64,000 nt of DNA from Oscillatoria sp. FACHB-1406 (GCF_014698145.1 NZ_JACJSM010000020.1:1-64000), one strand, 5' to 3'; counted from the stretch's first letter, positions 46,850-56,470 are shown. The notes: a model not told the origin generated them from the letters alone. Program-made: numbers and translations.

Positions 46850-48091
46850 TTAAACTTGTAAACCTTGAGGCAGGCGAACGGTGAAACAACTACCAGAACC
46901 CAGTTGACTGGAAACTGAAATATTGCCCTGATGATTTTGGGCGATTGCTAGAGCGAGGGATAGTCCCAATCCCGAACCGCCTTGCCAATAAGAACGCGAT
47001 GAATCGGCTCGCCACAGTCGCTCGAAAATTTTATCGAGATGTTCGGCTGCGATACCAACGCCGGTATCGATAATCTCGATTACAATCTCAAGATTTTCAA
47101 CGGAACTCTTGATTTCAATTATACCGCCAGCAGAAGTATAATGAATGGCATTTTCGATTAAGTTTGCGAATAAACGCTGAAGTTGAGAGGCATCGCCGTG
47201 AAGAGAAGGAATTTTACCTAAGTTTGTTTTTAAAGTAATATTTTTACTTTCTGCTTGAGGTTGATAGAGCGAGATTAAGGATGTTAAAAGAGTTGAGAGC
47301 TTGACGGGTTTCCAGTTACCGTTGGGAGTGCGATCGTTGCGGGCGAGGAAGAGCAAATCTTCGCTTAAACGGGTCATTTGTTCGGTTGCTGAAGCGATCG
47401 CGGTAAACTTTTCAGCATCGGCTTCTCGCATTCCTTGAGGATATTTAAGGGCAACCGCAGCGTTAGTTTTAATTGCCATTAAAGGACTGCGAAGTTCGTG
47501 GGAAGCATCAGCGGTAAATTGTTGGAGGCGTTGAAAACTTTCCTCAATGGGCTGCATTGCTTGTCGCGTCAACCAAAATCCGCCTAAACTGCCTAGAATT
47601 AAAGCGCTGAAAATGCCGCCACTCAAACCTAAATCTAATTTGCGAAGGGTTTCATCGAGTTCTTCGAGGGATTGGGCGACTCTAATGTAACCGATTTCCT
47701 TTTCTTCGTCGCGCTCGACCATTATTAGCGTGACAGCGAGGAGGCGATTTTCTCCATCTTGAATTTGGACGGTTTTATTGAGGGAAAAAGGCAAGGAAAT
47801 CGAGAGTTTTCCTTGTTGGGCGAGGAAAGTTCCCTGTCGGTCGAACCATTGTAAGGCGCGATCGCGCACGATGAATTCGGCAAGGGGAAAATCGCTTTCT
47901 AACGTCACTTTGTCCCCTTCGACTTCGGTGTTCGCTGCGATACTTTCGCCGACAACCCTGAGTTGTTCGCTCAACTGTTGGGTTAAGCTGCGAACGAAAA
48001 CGATGCGAACCGCGATCGCAAAAATGCTCAGTAAGGAAAAGAGAACGAGGCTGTAAGAGAGCAACAGGCGGTTGCGAATTGTTTGAAACAT
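46850..48091 (-). CDS. Membrane sensor histidine kinase
   Basis: The 413-residue kinase has two membrane helices (9-31 and 155-173) flanking a ~120-residue periplasmic sensor domain, HisKA with H198 (DASHELRSP), and HATPase_c with the G-box GGSGLGLSLA. It is the partner of the response regulator that starts the operon, 3 bp upstream. The pair resembles the cyanobacterial RppA/RppB and NrsR/NrsS systems in order and domain layout, but the signal is not identifiable. Confidence 0.9.
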   Translation of the reverse strand: MFQTIRNRLLLSYSLVLFSLLSIFAIAVRIVFVRSLTQQLSEQLRVVGESIAANTEVEGDKVTLESDFPLAEFIVRDRALQWFDRQGTFLAQQGKLSISLPFSLNKTVQIQDGENRLLAVTLIMVERDEEKEIGYIRVAQSLEELDETLRKLDLGLSGGIFSALILGSLGGFWLTRQAMQPIEESFQRLQQFTADASHELRSPLMAIKTNAAVALKYPQGMREADAEKFTAIASATEQMTRLSEDLLFLARNDRTPNGNWKPVKLSTLLTSLISLYQPQAESKNITLKTNLGKIPSLHGDASQLQRLFANLIENAIHYTSAGGIIEIKSSVENLEIVIEIIDTGVGIAAEHLDKIFERLWRADSSRSYWQGGSGLGLSLALAIAQNHQGNISVSSQLGSGSCFTVRLPQGLQV

Positions 48092-48094
48092 CCT

Positions 48095-48775
48095 TCAATC
48101 GCTCTCTATCTTCAAGCGGTAGCCCATTCCGTAAACCGTTTCGATTAACTCCTTTGGGCTTCCCGCTGCGGTCAATTTTTTGCGTAAATTCGCGATATGA
48201 GTTTTTACCGTTCCTTCCCCAGAAGTGCGATCGAATTCCCAAAGTTTATCCAAAATTGCCGATCGCGTTAAAACTCGTTGGGGATTTCTTAAAAAGTATT
48301 CGACAATCGCATACTCTGTCGGCGTTAAATCTAAGTTCATACCTCGATAGCGGACTGCCAACGTTTGCGGATCGAGTTGCAGTCCGCCGTAACTCAAGAT
48401 TTCCGGGCGAATCTCAGCGCTTCGACGCAATAAGGCTCGAATTCTCGCCGCTAGTTCGTCTAATTCAAAAGGTTTGACTAAATAATCGTCCGCTCCTGCA
48501 TCCAATCCTAAAACTTTATCAGCCGTCGTATCCTTAGCGGTCAGCATGATAATTAAAGCCGGAGATTGGGCGGCTCGCAAGCGCTGACACAGCGCAATCC
48601 CATCCAGTTTGGGCAACATTAAATCGAGAAGAATTAGATCGTACTCTGCGCCGAGGGCATAATCCCACCCTTGCAGTCCATCGCTCGCTAAATCGACCGC
48701 ATGATTTTGATGTTTGAGGTCTTCGGCTAAGGGCTTAGCAATACGATTGTCGTCTTCTACAATTAAAATCCTCAT
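48095..48775 (-). CDS. OmpR-family response regulator
   Basis: The 226-residue protein has a receiver (phosphoryl site D51 in LILLDLMLPKLDG, VKPFELDEL) and a winged-helix DNA-binding domain (LTPTEYAIVEYFL, GEGTVKTHIANLRKKL). It is transcribed just ahead of its histidine kinase and would act as a transcription factor in the cytoplasm. Operon order and sequence are of the RppA type. Confidence 0.93.
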   Translation of the reverse strand: MRILIVEDDNRIAKPLAEDLKHQNHAVDLASDGLQGWDYALGAEYDLILLDLMLPKLDGIALCQRLRAAQSPALIIMLTAKDTTADKVLGLDAGADDYLVKPFELDELAARIRALLRRSAEIRPEILSYGGLQLDPQTLAVRYRGMNLDLTPTEYAIVEYFLRNPQRVLTRSAILDKLWEFDRTSGEGTVKTHIANLRKKLTAAGSPKELIETVYGMGYRLKIESD

Positions 48776-49047
48776 GAATCGAGCTTTCTACAGATAAGAC
48801 GCTAGCTCTAATGATTTTATCGTGCTAAAACCCCTCTAAAGTTGCATTGCGCCAATAGACTCATCCCCCATCAGTCTTGCTTGACGATTTAAATTTACTG
48901 GTAGAAAATCCACCGAGCTAAGCATATTTTTTTACCCGGTGAATTCTCGTTGACAGCGATTCGAGCTTTGTCCTGAATGGGTGCATTGAAGGCAGTAAAG
49001 GGAAGATAACCCGATATTTTCTCAGTCCCCGCTCTTGCTGTGTCGCG

Positions 49048-51129
49048 ATGAATCCAGCCGCTCTTCCACCCGATGTTAACCTCCAAGCGTACCAACGCTT
49101 GCAACTGGCGCTGATGTTAGGATTGCGCCGACAAATTTCGATCGCGGTTTGCGATAACGTCCAATTGCGCGATCGCCTTGCAGAACGCTTGCAGAAAGAT
49201 GTAGAAATTCCGCGCTTGCGCCCGCCGTTAGTCAGCTTGGAACTGAGCTTAGAAAATCCGGCGTTTTTGACGCAAATCGGACAGTGGCTCAAAGCTCATC
49301 CCGAATATCAAACCGCAAAAGTCCCGCCGACATTTCAAATGCTCGGCATTGAAGGACTCACGCGACAACCAGCGAGCAACCAGCAGCGCTTTCTGCGCCA
49401 CCTGCAAGCAATTGCGCGCTATCTGCCGCAATTAAATGTCAATTTGTTGTTGTGGCTGTCGCGTCCTTGGTTGAATACGGTGCGGCAGTCTGTGCCGGAG
49501 TTTTGGCGATGGCGCACGGGGGTGTTTGAGTTCTCGGGAGAGGTGAATGTCCCGCCAACGGTAAGAGGGGCGCTCTCGGTTCTCAAGCAAAGCATTCAGA
49601 TGCCAGAACGTTCGGAGCAGGAGCATTTTGAGATTGCGCTCCCACTCTCTCGGGAAGGCGACTTTCCGCTGATTCGTTTAGTCCGAAGCGCGCCGCCCGG
49701 AGTGCGGGAAGAAAAGGCGCGAGCGAAGGAACGCGAAGCGGTAGCGCTGCTCGTGAAAGAGTCAGAACGCCCCATTGAAGCGGCAAGCGTGGCAACGGCG
49801 GTACGAGTTGCGGCGACGGATGGGGGTAGTAACGGCAACAGCAACGGCAATGGCAATGGTAATGTTAATGTTAATAGTGCGCTCTTACCCTTGAGTTTGC
49901 GCGATATCGAACAATTGGAACGCGAGCAATCGGAATCGCCGGAAATTCTGGCGGCGGCGTATTTCGATTTGGGCGATCGCTATCGGGATGCGATCGCGCA
50001 GGGAGCGACGACGCTGGAAACGCTCAGTACCGCCATTCAAGCCTACGAACGCGGTTTGCAATGGTCGGATGATGAGTTTGCTTCCTTACCGGATATTCTC
50101 AACGATTTGGGCAATTTTTATTGGATGCGATCGCGCCATTGGCAGGATTTACAGCCCGCCTTTGCCGATTTAGAACAATCGGTTCAATATTATCGCGATG
50201 CCCTCGAACGAGTCGGAGAACCCGAAACCGCGCCGCAACAGTATGCCAAAGTTCAAAATAATCTGGGCGCGGCTTATAGCGATTTGGCGCGCTACGGCGA
50301 CAATACGGAGAATTTACAACGCGCGATCGCCGCTTACGAAGAGGCGGTGCTATACCGTCCGCGCGATCGCGATCCCCAAAAATACGCTTCTACGCAGAAT
50401 AATTTGGGAGCCGCTTACTGGCATTTAGCGCAACATAAGAATAGTGCTGCGAATTTGCGCGCCGCGATCGCTGCCTACAATGAAGCATTAGCACAATACG
50501 ATCCCGCTACTGCATCCATGCAATGGGCGATGATTCAAAATAATCTCGGTACGGCTTATTGGAATCTCGCGCAGCACGTCGAACCGGACGTTTTCTTGAA
50601 AAAGGCGATCGACTGCTATCAAGCTAGCTTGCAGTTTCGGACTTCGCAAGCCGCCCCTGCTGCCTGTGCCGCCACGCAAAATAATTTGGGGACGGCTTAC
50701 TGGCATTTTAGTTTGACAGATGGCATTGATTCAGACCAACAAAAAGACTATTTACATCGGGCAATTTCTGCTTACTCGATTGCGATTTCTATTGCAGAAG
50801 AATTAAGCCAGAAACAACCGCCGACTTTCGTTAATTTTGATTTAGTTTCAACTTATAATAACCTCGGTGCTGTCCGCCTTCAATTAGCGACAAATGAAGA
50901 ATTTCACTTACCTGCTCCCTTACAGCAAGAGCAGCTAGAAGCCGCCTTGAAGGTCTATCTCAAAGCATTATCGATCGCAACTTTGCCCGGAGATGCCTAC
51001 GAGATGTGTTTCAATGGCATTGTTAGAGCGGTGCGGATTTTCTATCAAACCGGAGGATTAGCCGCTCAAAACCGCGCTCTTGCTCTCATTCCTTCCCAGT
51101 TATTACCCTCACTTTTACCCCAGTTATAA
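49048..51129 (+). CDS. TPR-repeat protein
   Basis: The 693-residue protein has an N-terminal ~230-residue domain (LGLRRQISIAVCDN, LNLLLWLSRPW), a low-complexity SNGNGNGNGNVNVNS linker (about 270-285) encoded by hexamer repeats, then about seven TPR motifs with QNNLGAAY(W/S)xLA units. Such cyanobacterial proteins serve as scaffolds; no catalytic residues are evident. The N-terminal domain resembles a degenerate P-loop ATPase region by its hydrophobic pattern only. It is divergent from the two-component operon. Confidence 0.75.
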   Translation: MNPAALPPDVNLQAYQRLQLALMLGLRRQISIAVCDNVQLRDRLAERLQKDVEIPRLRPPLVSLELSLENPAFLTQIGQWLKAHPEYQTAKVPPTFQMLGIEGLTRQPASNQQRFLRHLQAIARYLPQLNVNLLLWLSRPWLNTVRQSVPEFWRWRTGVFEFSGEVNVPPTVRGALSVLKQSIQMPERSEQEHFEIALPLSREGDFPLIRLVRSAPPGVREEKARAKEREAVALLVKESERPIEAASVATAVRVAATDGGSNGNSNGNGNGNVNVNSALLPLSLRDIEQLEREQSESPEILAAAYFDLGDRYRDAIAQGATTLETLSTAIQAYERGLQWSDDEFASLPDILNDLGNFYWMRSRHWQDLQPAFADLEQSVQYYRDALERVGEPETAPQQYAKVQNNLGAAYSDLARYGDNTENLQRAIAAYEEAVLYRPRDRDPQKYASTQNNLGAAYWHLAQHKNSAANLRAAIAAYNEALAQYDPATASMQWAMIQNNLGTAYWNLAQHVEPDVFLKKAIDCYQASLQFRTSQAAPAACAATQNNLGTAYWHFSLTDGIDSDQQKDYLHRAISAYSIAISIAEELSQKQPPTFVNFDLVSTYNNLGAVRLQLATNEEFHLPAPLQQEQLEAALKVYLKALSIATLPGDAYEMCFNGIVRAVRIFYQTGGLAAQNRALALIPSQLLPSLLPQL

Positions 51130-51320
51130 GCTTGTAATTCGTAGTTTTTAATTCGTAATTCGTAATTCGTAATTCGTAATTCAGAGTTCAGAGTTCGGAG
51201 TTCGGAGTTCGTAACTCACGCTTCATCACTCGTAATTCCCAATTCCCAATTCACCCTTCATCACTCATAATTCATAATTCATAATTCACGCTTCATCACT
51301 CATAATTCATAATTCATAAT
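51130..51320. repeat. Heptamer arrays (AATTCGT, ATAATTC types)
   Basis: About 190 bp of tandem AATTCGT, GAGTTCG/CAGAGTT, AATTCCC and ATAATTC heptamers, interrupted by three CGCTTCATCACTC-type units. They separate the TPR gene from pstS. The AATTCGT unit is the complement of the array at 21720. Confidence 0.8.
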
Positions 51321-51325
51321 TTACT

Positions 51326-51344
51326 TTTAACCTTCCGTTAAACT
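51326..51344 (+). promoter_or_regulatory. Possible Pho box upstream of pstS
   Basis: TTTAACCT and GTTAAACT are 8-mers separated by 3 bases. The first fits the cyanobacterial PhoB-type half-site (PyTTAAPyPy(T/A)); the second matches six of eight. A third half-site in phase is poor. The position, about 90 bp before the pstS start, fits control by phosphate limitation. Confidence 0.4.
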
Positions 51345-51434
51345 AAACGTGCTAACTTACCTGTGTTCGTGTCCTGCTGCCCCATTCATCATCTGTTGTT
51401 CCAAACTCTCAAAACGCGACAAGTAATATCGTTT

Positions 51435-52550
51435 ATGCTTTTTTTAACACGCTCAAAACAAAAATTGTTTTTGGCTCCTGTCTTGACTGCAACATTGGCG
51501 CTCGCAGCCTGCGGTGGTGGGACGACAACGACAACCCAAAGTCCTGACGCAGGTGGCAGTTCGGCAGAAAGTCCGGGTGCAACTCCTGTAGCGAAGGGCG
51601 GCGATGCTTCGGCTTCCTTAACGGGAGCGGGTGCAAGTTTCCCCGCGCCGCTTTATCAACGCTGGTTTGCCGACTACACGAAAGTAAACCCGAATGTCAA
51701 AGTTGCTTATCAATCTGTCGGCAGCGGTGCGGGCGTAGAACAATTTACGAAGGGAACGGTAGACTTCGGCGCTAGCGATGTAGCGATGAAAGACGACGAA
51801 ATCGCTAAAGTCCAAAAAGGAACCGTGTTATTGCCGATGACGGCGGGCAGTATCGTCCTCGGTTATAACTTAAAAGATATCCCCGACCTCAAGTTATCTC
51901 GCCAAGTTTACGCCGATATCTTACTCGGAAAAATCAAGAAATGGAACGATCCGGCGATCGCGAAAATTAACGAAGGTGCTAAACTTCCCGATAAAGATAT
52001 CACCGTTGTTTACCGTTCCGATGGTAGCGGGACGACGGGCGTATTTACCAAGCACATGAGCGCGATTAGCGAAGAGTTTAAAACAAAAGTCGGCGATGGC
52101 AAAACCGTGCAATGGCCCGTCGGCATCGGTGCGAAAGGGAACGAAGGCGTAACCGCTCAAATTTTGCAAACAGACGGCGCGATCGGTTATGTTGAGTATG
52201 GCTACGCTAAGCAGCAAAACATTTCGGTTGCGAGTTTAGAAAATAAAGCCGGTAAATATATTAAACCGTCTGATGAGGCGGCGAAAGCGACCTTATCAGC
52301 TGTAGAACTTCCGGAAAACTTGCGTGCTTTCATTACCGATCCTGAAGGCGATTCTTCCTATCCAATTGTGACCTACACTTGGGTTATGGCTTATAAGAAA
52401 TACGACGATCCGGCAAAGGCAAAAGCGATTAAGGAAGTTTTGAATTGGGCTTTAACTGACGGTCAAAAAGTCGCGCCGGAGTTGGGCTATATTGCTCTCC
52501 CCGATAACGTGGTGACGAAAACAAAAGCTGCTTTAGAGAGCATTCAATAA
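51435..52550 (+). CDS. pstS: Phosphate ABC transporter substrate-binding protein
   Basis: From the ATG at 51435 the protein is 371 residues, with a lipoprotein-type signal (LALAAC). A low-complexity T/S/G linker leads to the PstS fold: LTGAGASFPAPLY, SVGSGAGVEQF, DFGASD and YRSDGSGTTG. It binds phosphate in the periplasm for the Pst permease. An upstream in-frame ATG at 51363 would put 24 residues before the signal and is not preferred. No pstCAB genes follow, so it is a stand-alone binding protein. Confidence 0.93.
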   Translation: MLFLTRSKQKLFLAPVLTATLALAACGGGTTTTTQSPDAGGSSAESPGATPVAKGGDASASLTGAGASFPAPLYQRWFADYTKVNPNVKVAYQSVGSGAGVEQFTKGTVDFGASDVAMKDDEIAKVQKGTVLLPMTAGSIVLGYNLKDIPDLKLSRQVYADILLGKIKKWNDPAIAKINEGAKLPDKDITVVYRSDGSGTTGVFTKHMSAISEEFKTKVGDGKTVQWPVGIGAKGNEGVTAQILQTDGAIGYVEYGYAKQQNISVASLENKAGKYIKPSDEAAKATLSAVELPENLRAFITDPEGDSSYPIVTYTWVMAYKKYDDPAKAKAIKEVLNWALTDGQKVAPELGYIALPDNVVTKTKAALESIQ

Positions 52551-52966
52551 ATTCCTATTCAAAGCTCCTCTGACTCGGTAGAGATCGAAAGGAGCAGGTT
52601 ACTTTCAACTTTAGTTGAATTGCTCGTTGACTGCGGACAAAATTTTCATTTTGTCCGTATTTTTTTGGGTGAATTTAGAGGCTTCCTCAGTCAAGTTTCC
52701 CCAGGAGGTAAAACTCCGTGAAATCATTCCGTTATCAATTGTCCATTGTCCATTATCAATTATTCAATACGTTATCCATTGTCAATTATTGAGCAAACCC
52801 TAACGCTTTGTTACGCCTCGCCTCTCAGCCTGCAAGCTTTCACTCTAAGGTAATGTAAAGAAATGTTGCGATCGCGCGCGATCGCAAGAACTGCGAAATG
52901 ACCGAATACCGCGCTAATGATAAGCTAACAAATGCACGAAAAAAGTTTATAAAAGGTGGAGTTAAT
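52551..52966. other. Intergenic region with terminator and heptamers
   Basis: Besides the pstS terminator (listed), TTATCAATT/TTGTCCA-type heptamers fill 52730-52795. A ribosome binding site AGGTGGAG precedes the hemE ATG. No additional gene is visible. Confidence 0.45.
52634..52666 (+). terminator. Rho-independent terminator of pstS
   Basis: A perfect 10-bp stem CGGACAAAAT/ATTTTGTCCG with a TTTC loop is followed by TATTTTTTT. It lies about 85 bp past the pstS stop. Confidence 0.9.
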
Positions 52967-54031
52967 ATGGCGGGGTTGACCCAGGAACCTCTATTGTTGC
53001 GAGTTGCGCGCGGCGAAACGGCCGATCGCCCTCCAGTCTGGATGATGCGTCAGGCGGGGCGGTATATGAAGGTGTATCGAGATTTACGCGATAAATATCC
53101 CAGTTTCCGGGAGCGCTCGGAAAACGCGGACTTAGCGATCGAGATTTCCTTGCAACCCTGGCGCGCCTTCCAACCGGACGGCGTAATCATGTTTTCCGAT
53201 ATCTTAACGCCCTTACCGGGACTGGGCATCCCGTTTGATATTGTGGAGAGTAAGGGGCCGATTATCGAGTCTCCGATTCGCACTCAAGAACAAATCGATC
53301 GCCTCCACGACTTCGATCCCGAAACCGACCTCCCTTTTATTAAAACGATTTTACAAAGCCTACGCGCAGAAGTCGGAAACCAAGCCACGGTCTTGGGTTT
53401 CGTCGGTGCGCCTTGGACGCTAGCCGCCTACGTTGTCGAAGGAAAGAGTTCTAAGACGTACTCGGTTATCAAGCAGATGGCGTTCTCCCAACCGGAGCTA
53501 CTGCATCAATTATTAAGCAAGTTTGCCGACGCGATCGCGAATTACGTGCGCTATCAAATCGATTGCGGCGCGCAAGTCGTACAGTTATTCGACTCCTGGG
53601 CGGGACAACTCTGCCCGCAAGACTACGAAACCTTCGCCCTGCCCTACCAGCAACAAATCGTGCGGCAAGTGCGAGAAACTCACCCCGATACGCCGTTAAT
53701 TCTGCTGATTTCCGGCAGTGCGGGCTTATTGGAACGAATGGGCAAATCCGGAGTCGATATCATTAGCGTAGACTGGACGGTGGATATGGCAGAAGCGCGC
53801 CAGCGCTTGGGACGCAACATGAAAGTACAGGGGAATATGGATCCCGGCGTACTGTTCGGCTCCCAAGATTTTATCCGCGATCGCGTTCTCGATACCGTTC
53901 GCAAAGCCGGACGCAGCGGTCACATCATGAACCTCGGACATGGCGTTCTTCCGGGAACTCCCGAAGAAAACGTCGGTTTCTTCTTTGAAACCGCTAAACA
54001 GGTTGACAAATTGCTCGCCGTTCCCGTTTAA
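52967..54031 (+). CDS. hemE: Uroporphyrinogen decarboxylase
   Basis: The 354-residue enzyme decarboxylates uroporphyrinogen III to coproporphyrinogen III for haem and chlorophyll. The signature [12 protein letters not shown], the catalytic Asp region ([12 protein letters not shown]) and [13 protein letters not shown] are present. The ATG at 52967, with AGGTGGAG before it, gives the normal start ([17 protein letters not shown]); the in-frame ATG at 52898 would add 23 residues without conservation. It is followed at 100 bp by the SDR gene on the same strand. Confidence 0.97.
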   Translation: MAGLTQEPLLLRVARGETADRPPVWMMRQAGRYMKVYRDLRDKYPSFRERSENADLAIEISLQPWRAFQPDGVIMFSDILTPLPGLGIPFDIVESKGPIIESPIRTQEQIDRLHDFDPETDLPFIKTILQSLRAEVGNQATVLGFVGAPWTLAAYVVEGKSSKTYSVIKQMAFSQPELLHQLLSKFADAIANYVRYQIDCGAQVVQLFDSWAGQLCPQDYETFALPYQQQIVRQVRETHPDTPLILLISGSAGLLERMGKSGVDIISVDWTVDMAEARQRLGRNMKVQGNMDPGVLFGSQDFIRDRVLDTVRKAGRSGHIMNLGHGVLPGTPEENVGFFFETAKQVDKLLAVPV

Positions 54032-54131
54032 ATTAGGAAGTTAAAGATTGGAGAGCGGCGATCGACCCGAGAAAAAATTATGACTCGGTTCATCTCCCTC
54101 TCCAATCTCCAATCTCAAACCAGAAATCCCT

Positions 54132-55541
54132 ATGACTGCTAAGCGGATTTTTATCACGGGGGCAAGTGGCTGCATCGGTCACTATATTGCCGAAACCCTG
54201 ATTCAAAATACCGACCACGAACTCTTTTTGTTGGTCAGAGATCCGAGTAAGCTCAAATTTGACCCAGAAGCCCGCCCGGGCGTAACCGTTCTCAAGGCAG
54301 ATTTGCGCGATATCGAACAATTTCGCGACATTCTGCAAACCATTGAAGTTGCTATTTTAGCGGCGACAGCTTGGGGCGGTTCTGGAGCCGTTTTCGATGT
54401 GAATACGATCAAAACCATTCGCCTCATGAACCTGTTAAATCCGGCAGTCTGCGAACAGGTTCTTTATTTTTCGACCGCCAGCATTCTCAATCGCAATAAC
54501 GAACTCTTACCCCAAGCCGGACAAATGGGAACGGAATATATTCGTTCTAAGTACGATTGTTTCCGTCAATTGCCCCGCCTCGCGATCGCACCAAAAATCA
54601 CAATTCTCTATCCTACCCTCGTTCTCGGCGGCGATGCCAACCATCCCTACTCCCATCTCTCTTCGGGTTTAGCCGGAGTCGTGAAATGGATAAACTTAAT
54701 TCGCTTCTTTAAAGTCGATGCCGGTTTTCACTTCATCCACGCCAAAGATATCGCCGAAGTCGTTCGCCACCTTACTGAGAATCCCCCCATCGCCGAAATT
54801 CCCGGCAGCCTCAGCGAAAAATCGCTCCGCAAAAAAGTGCTGGGCGTTCCCGCCATTACCGTCAACCAAGCCGTCGAAGAAATCTGCGCCTATCTCAACA
54901 AGCGCATTTACTTTCGGCTTCCCTTAACAATGGGGTTAGCGAATTTTTTCATTGCACTATTTCGCGTTCAAATGGCTCCTTGGGATCGCTTTTGTCTCAG
55001 CTATCGCCACTTCACCCACCAAGATCCCGTCACCCCCAGTACCTACGGACTCCCGACTTATTGCGCTACCTTTGACGACGTTTTGAGAATTCACGGGATT
55101 ACTCCCGGCGGCGACAAGCAGAGTGGGAGAGTGGGAGATGGAGAGAGTGGGAGAGTGGGAGAGTGGGAGAGTGGGAGAGTGGGAGATGGGGAAGTGGAAA
55201 AATCCTTGTCAGTTGAGCCTTCTTTGCCTACTCCGAATTTGGAGTTAGAAGAGCCAAAGTCCCTAGCTGTAACCGATACTTCGCTCCCTACTCCCGATTT
55301 GAAGCAAGAAGCGGAAAAATCTTTACCTGTAAGCGCTCCTTCGACGAGCGCACCGATATCGGAATCGAATTCCGCGATCGCATCGTCAGAACCTCTTAGA
55401 AATAACAGCCCAGAAACAACGCCAGATATCCCATTAGACGAGTTGCCCTTTCTCGATCCCACCCTTCGCGACGATACCTCCAGCGATGAGGAAAAACTAC
55501 ACCTTTCCGATGAGATAAAAAGCGTGCGGGTAGAGGATTGA
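54132..55541 (+). CDS. NAD-dependent epimerase/dehydratase with repeat-expanded C-terminus
   Basis: The 469-residue protein has an extended SDR domain in the first ~325 residues: ITGASGCIGHYIAE (Rossmann GxxGxxG), the active-site YIRSKYD with a Ser (STASILN) and Lys, and a C-terminal substrate region. From about 335 a GGAGAGTGG microsatellite encodes SGRVGDGE/WESGRVGD repeats, followed by ~120 acidic, proline-rich, apparently disordered residues. The SDR reaction is not determined; the tail has no counterpart in the family. It follows hemE and could share its transcript. Confidence 0.75.
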   Translation: MTAKRIFITGASGCIGHYIAETLIQNTDHELFLLVRDPSKLKFDPEARPGVTVLKADLRDIEQFRDILQTIEVAILAATAWGGSGAVFDVNTIKTIRLMNLLNPAVCEQVLYFSTASILNRNNELLPQAGQMGTEYIRSKYDCFRQLPRLAIAPKITILYPTLVLGGDANHPYSHLSSGLAGVVKWINLIRFFKVDAGFHFIHAKDIAEVVRHLTENPPIAEIPGSLSEKSLRKKVLGVPAITVNQAVEEICAYLNKRIYFRLPLTMGLANFFIALFRVQMAPWDRFCLSYRHFTHQDPVTPSTYGLPTYCATFDDVLRIHGITPGGDKQSGRVGDGESGRVGEWESGRVGDGEVEKSLSVEPSLPTPNLELEEPKSLAVTDTSLPTPDLKQEAEKSLPVSAPSTSAPISESNSAIASSEPLRNNSPETTPDIPLDELPFLDPTLRDDTSSDEEKLHLSDEIKSVRVED

Positions 55542-55710
55542 AGCAAGACACAAGAACCAAAGCAACAACCGGCTAGAGACTATTCGCTCGAGCTAAACCC
55601 TAACACCTTTATCCTAATTTCATGAATAGCTGGGGATTCAGCTTAGTCTGCCAAAAATCTGGGCTTATGGCAACATAACGCGATCGACGCTCTTTATTCA
55701 AAAATTCCCG

Positions 55711-56343
55711 TTATTGACTCAGTTTCAAGGCTTCTAAATCAGCACCGACAATTCTTTCTAAATTTCGCGATATTTTTTCGATTTCCCAGTCCCACCAAGC
55801 AATCTCTAATAACTGGACGATAATTTCCTCCGGATATCGCTGGCGGATTAAAGTTGCAGGATTTCCCCCAACAATGCCGTAGGGCGGCACGTCTTTAACA
55901 ACAACGGATTTCGCAGCAATAATCGCACCATCCCCCACTTTAACCCCCGGCATAATCAGCGATTCGTAGCCAATCCAGACATCATTTCCGATTATCGTAT
56001 CGCCCTTAAACGGTGAAGCTTCGAGTTGCGGCGTTACCCGTTCCCAACCGCTCCCAAAAATCGAAAAAGGGTAAGTCGAAAATCCGGTCATGAGATGATT
56101 TGCCCCATTCATTATAAACTTTACGCCCTTCGCGATCGCGCAAAATTTACCGATAATGAGTTTATCGCCTACGAAGGGAAAATGATAAAGGACATTGCGC
56201 TCAAAATTTTCCGAATCCTCCGGATCGTCGTAATAAGTATAATCGCCAATGATGATGTTCGGATTAGAGACCGTATTTTGAATGAAACAGACTTGAGGAA
56301 AGTTCGCTAAAGGGTGAGGATTTTTGGGGTCTGGATAGAGCAT
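55711..56343 (-). CDS. Vat-like hexapeptide-repeat acyltransferase
   Basis: The 210-residue protein is a left-handed beta-helix acetyltransferase of the CatB/Vat type: GDYTYYDDP, YHFPFVGDKLIIGKFCAIA, MNGANHLMTGFSTYPF (with the catalytic histidine of NH), GNDVWIGYESLIMPGV and VGGNPATLIRQRY. It uses acetyl-CoA and may modify a small molecule. Family members include streptogramin A resistance enzymes, but the natural substrate here is unknown and resistance should not be assumed. Its start codon lies exactly at the junction with a GST gene remnant. Confidence 0.8.
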   Translation of the reverse strand: MLYPDPKNPHPLANFPQVCFIQNTVSNPNIIIGDYTYYDDPEDSENFERNVLYHFPFVGDKLIIGKFCAIAKGVKFIMNGANHLMTGFSTYPFSIFGSGWERVTPQLEASPFKGDTIIGNDVWIGYESLIMPGVKVGDGAIIAAKSVVVKDVPPYGIVGGNPATLIRQRYPEEIIVQLLEIAWWDWEIEKISRNLERIVGADLEALKLSQ

Positions 56344-56344
56344 A

Positions 56345-56470
56345 AATGCGGTATTCGGGCTGCATTGTCATGGGCATTGTAACCCGGATCGACTCATAAG
56401 GAAGCCCCATTTCTTCGAGCAGCCAACGAGGGCGCACGGCTCTAGTTGTGGCAATGTAGTAGAGTTTCAT
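56345..56470 (-). pseudogene. Glutathione S-transferase remnant (N-terminal ~41 codons)
   Basis: The frame from the ATG at 56470 encodes MKLYYIATTRAVRPRWLLEE and on to MQPEYR, the thioredoxin-fold start of a cyanobacterial glutathione S-transferase. After about residue 41 similarity stops and the frame runs into DNA belonging to the acyltransferase gene, ending at 56264. The gene is therefore truncated, probably by a deletion or insertion that brought the acyltransferase here. A short fusion peptide of 68 residues could still be made. Confidence 0.7.

Noticed and set aside
51130-51320. Heptamer arrays considered as a CRISPR array or replication origin
   Set aside because: Units are 7 bp without unique spacers, and there are no DnaA boxes or dnaA/dnaN neighbours.
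55115-55200. GGAGAGTGG repeats considered as a CRISPR array
   Set aside because: The units are contiguous without spacers, so they form a microsatellite, and no cas genes are nearby.
55711-56343. Calling the Vat-like enzyme an antibiotic resistance gene
   Set aside because: Hexapeptide acyltransferases of this type have many natural substrates, and the context gives no resistance signature.
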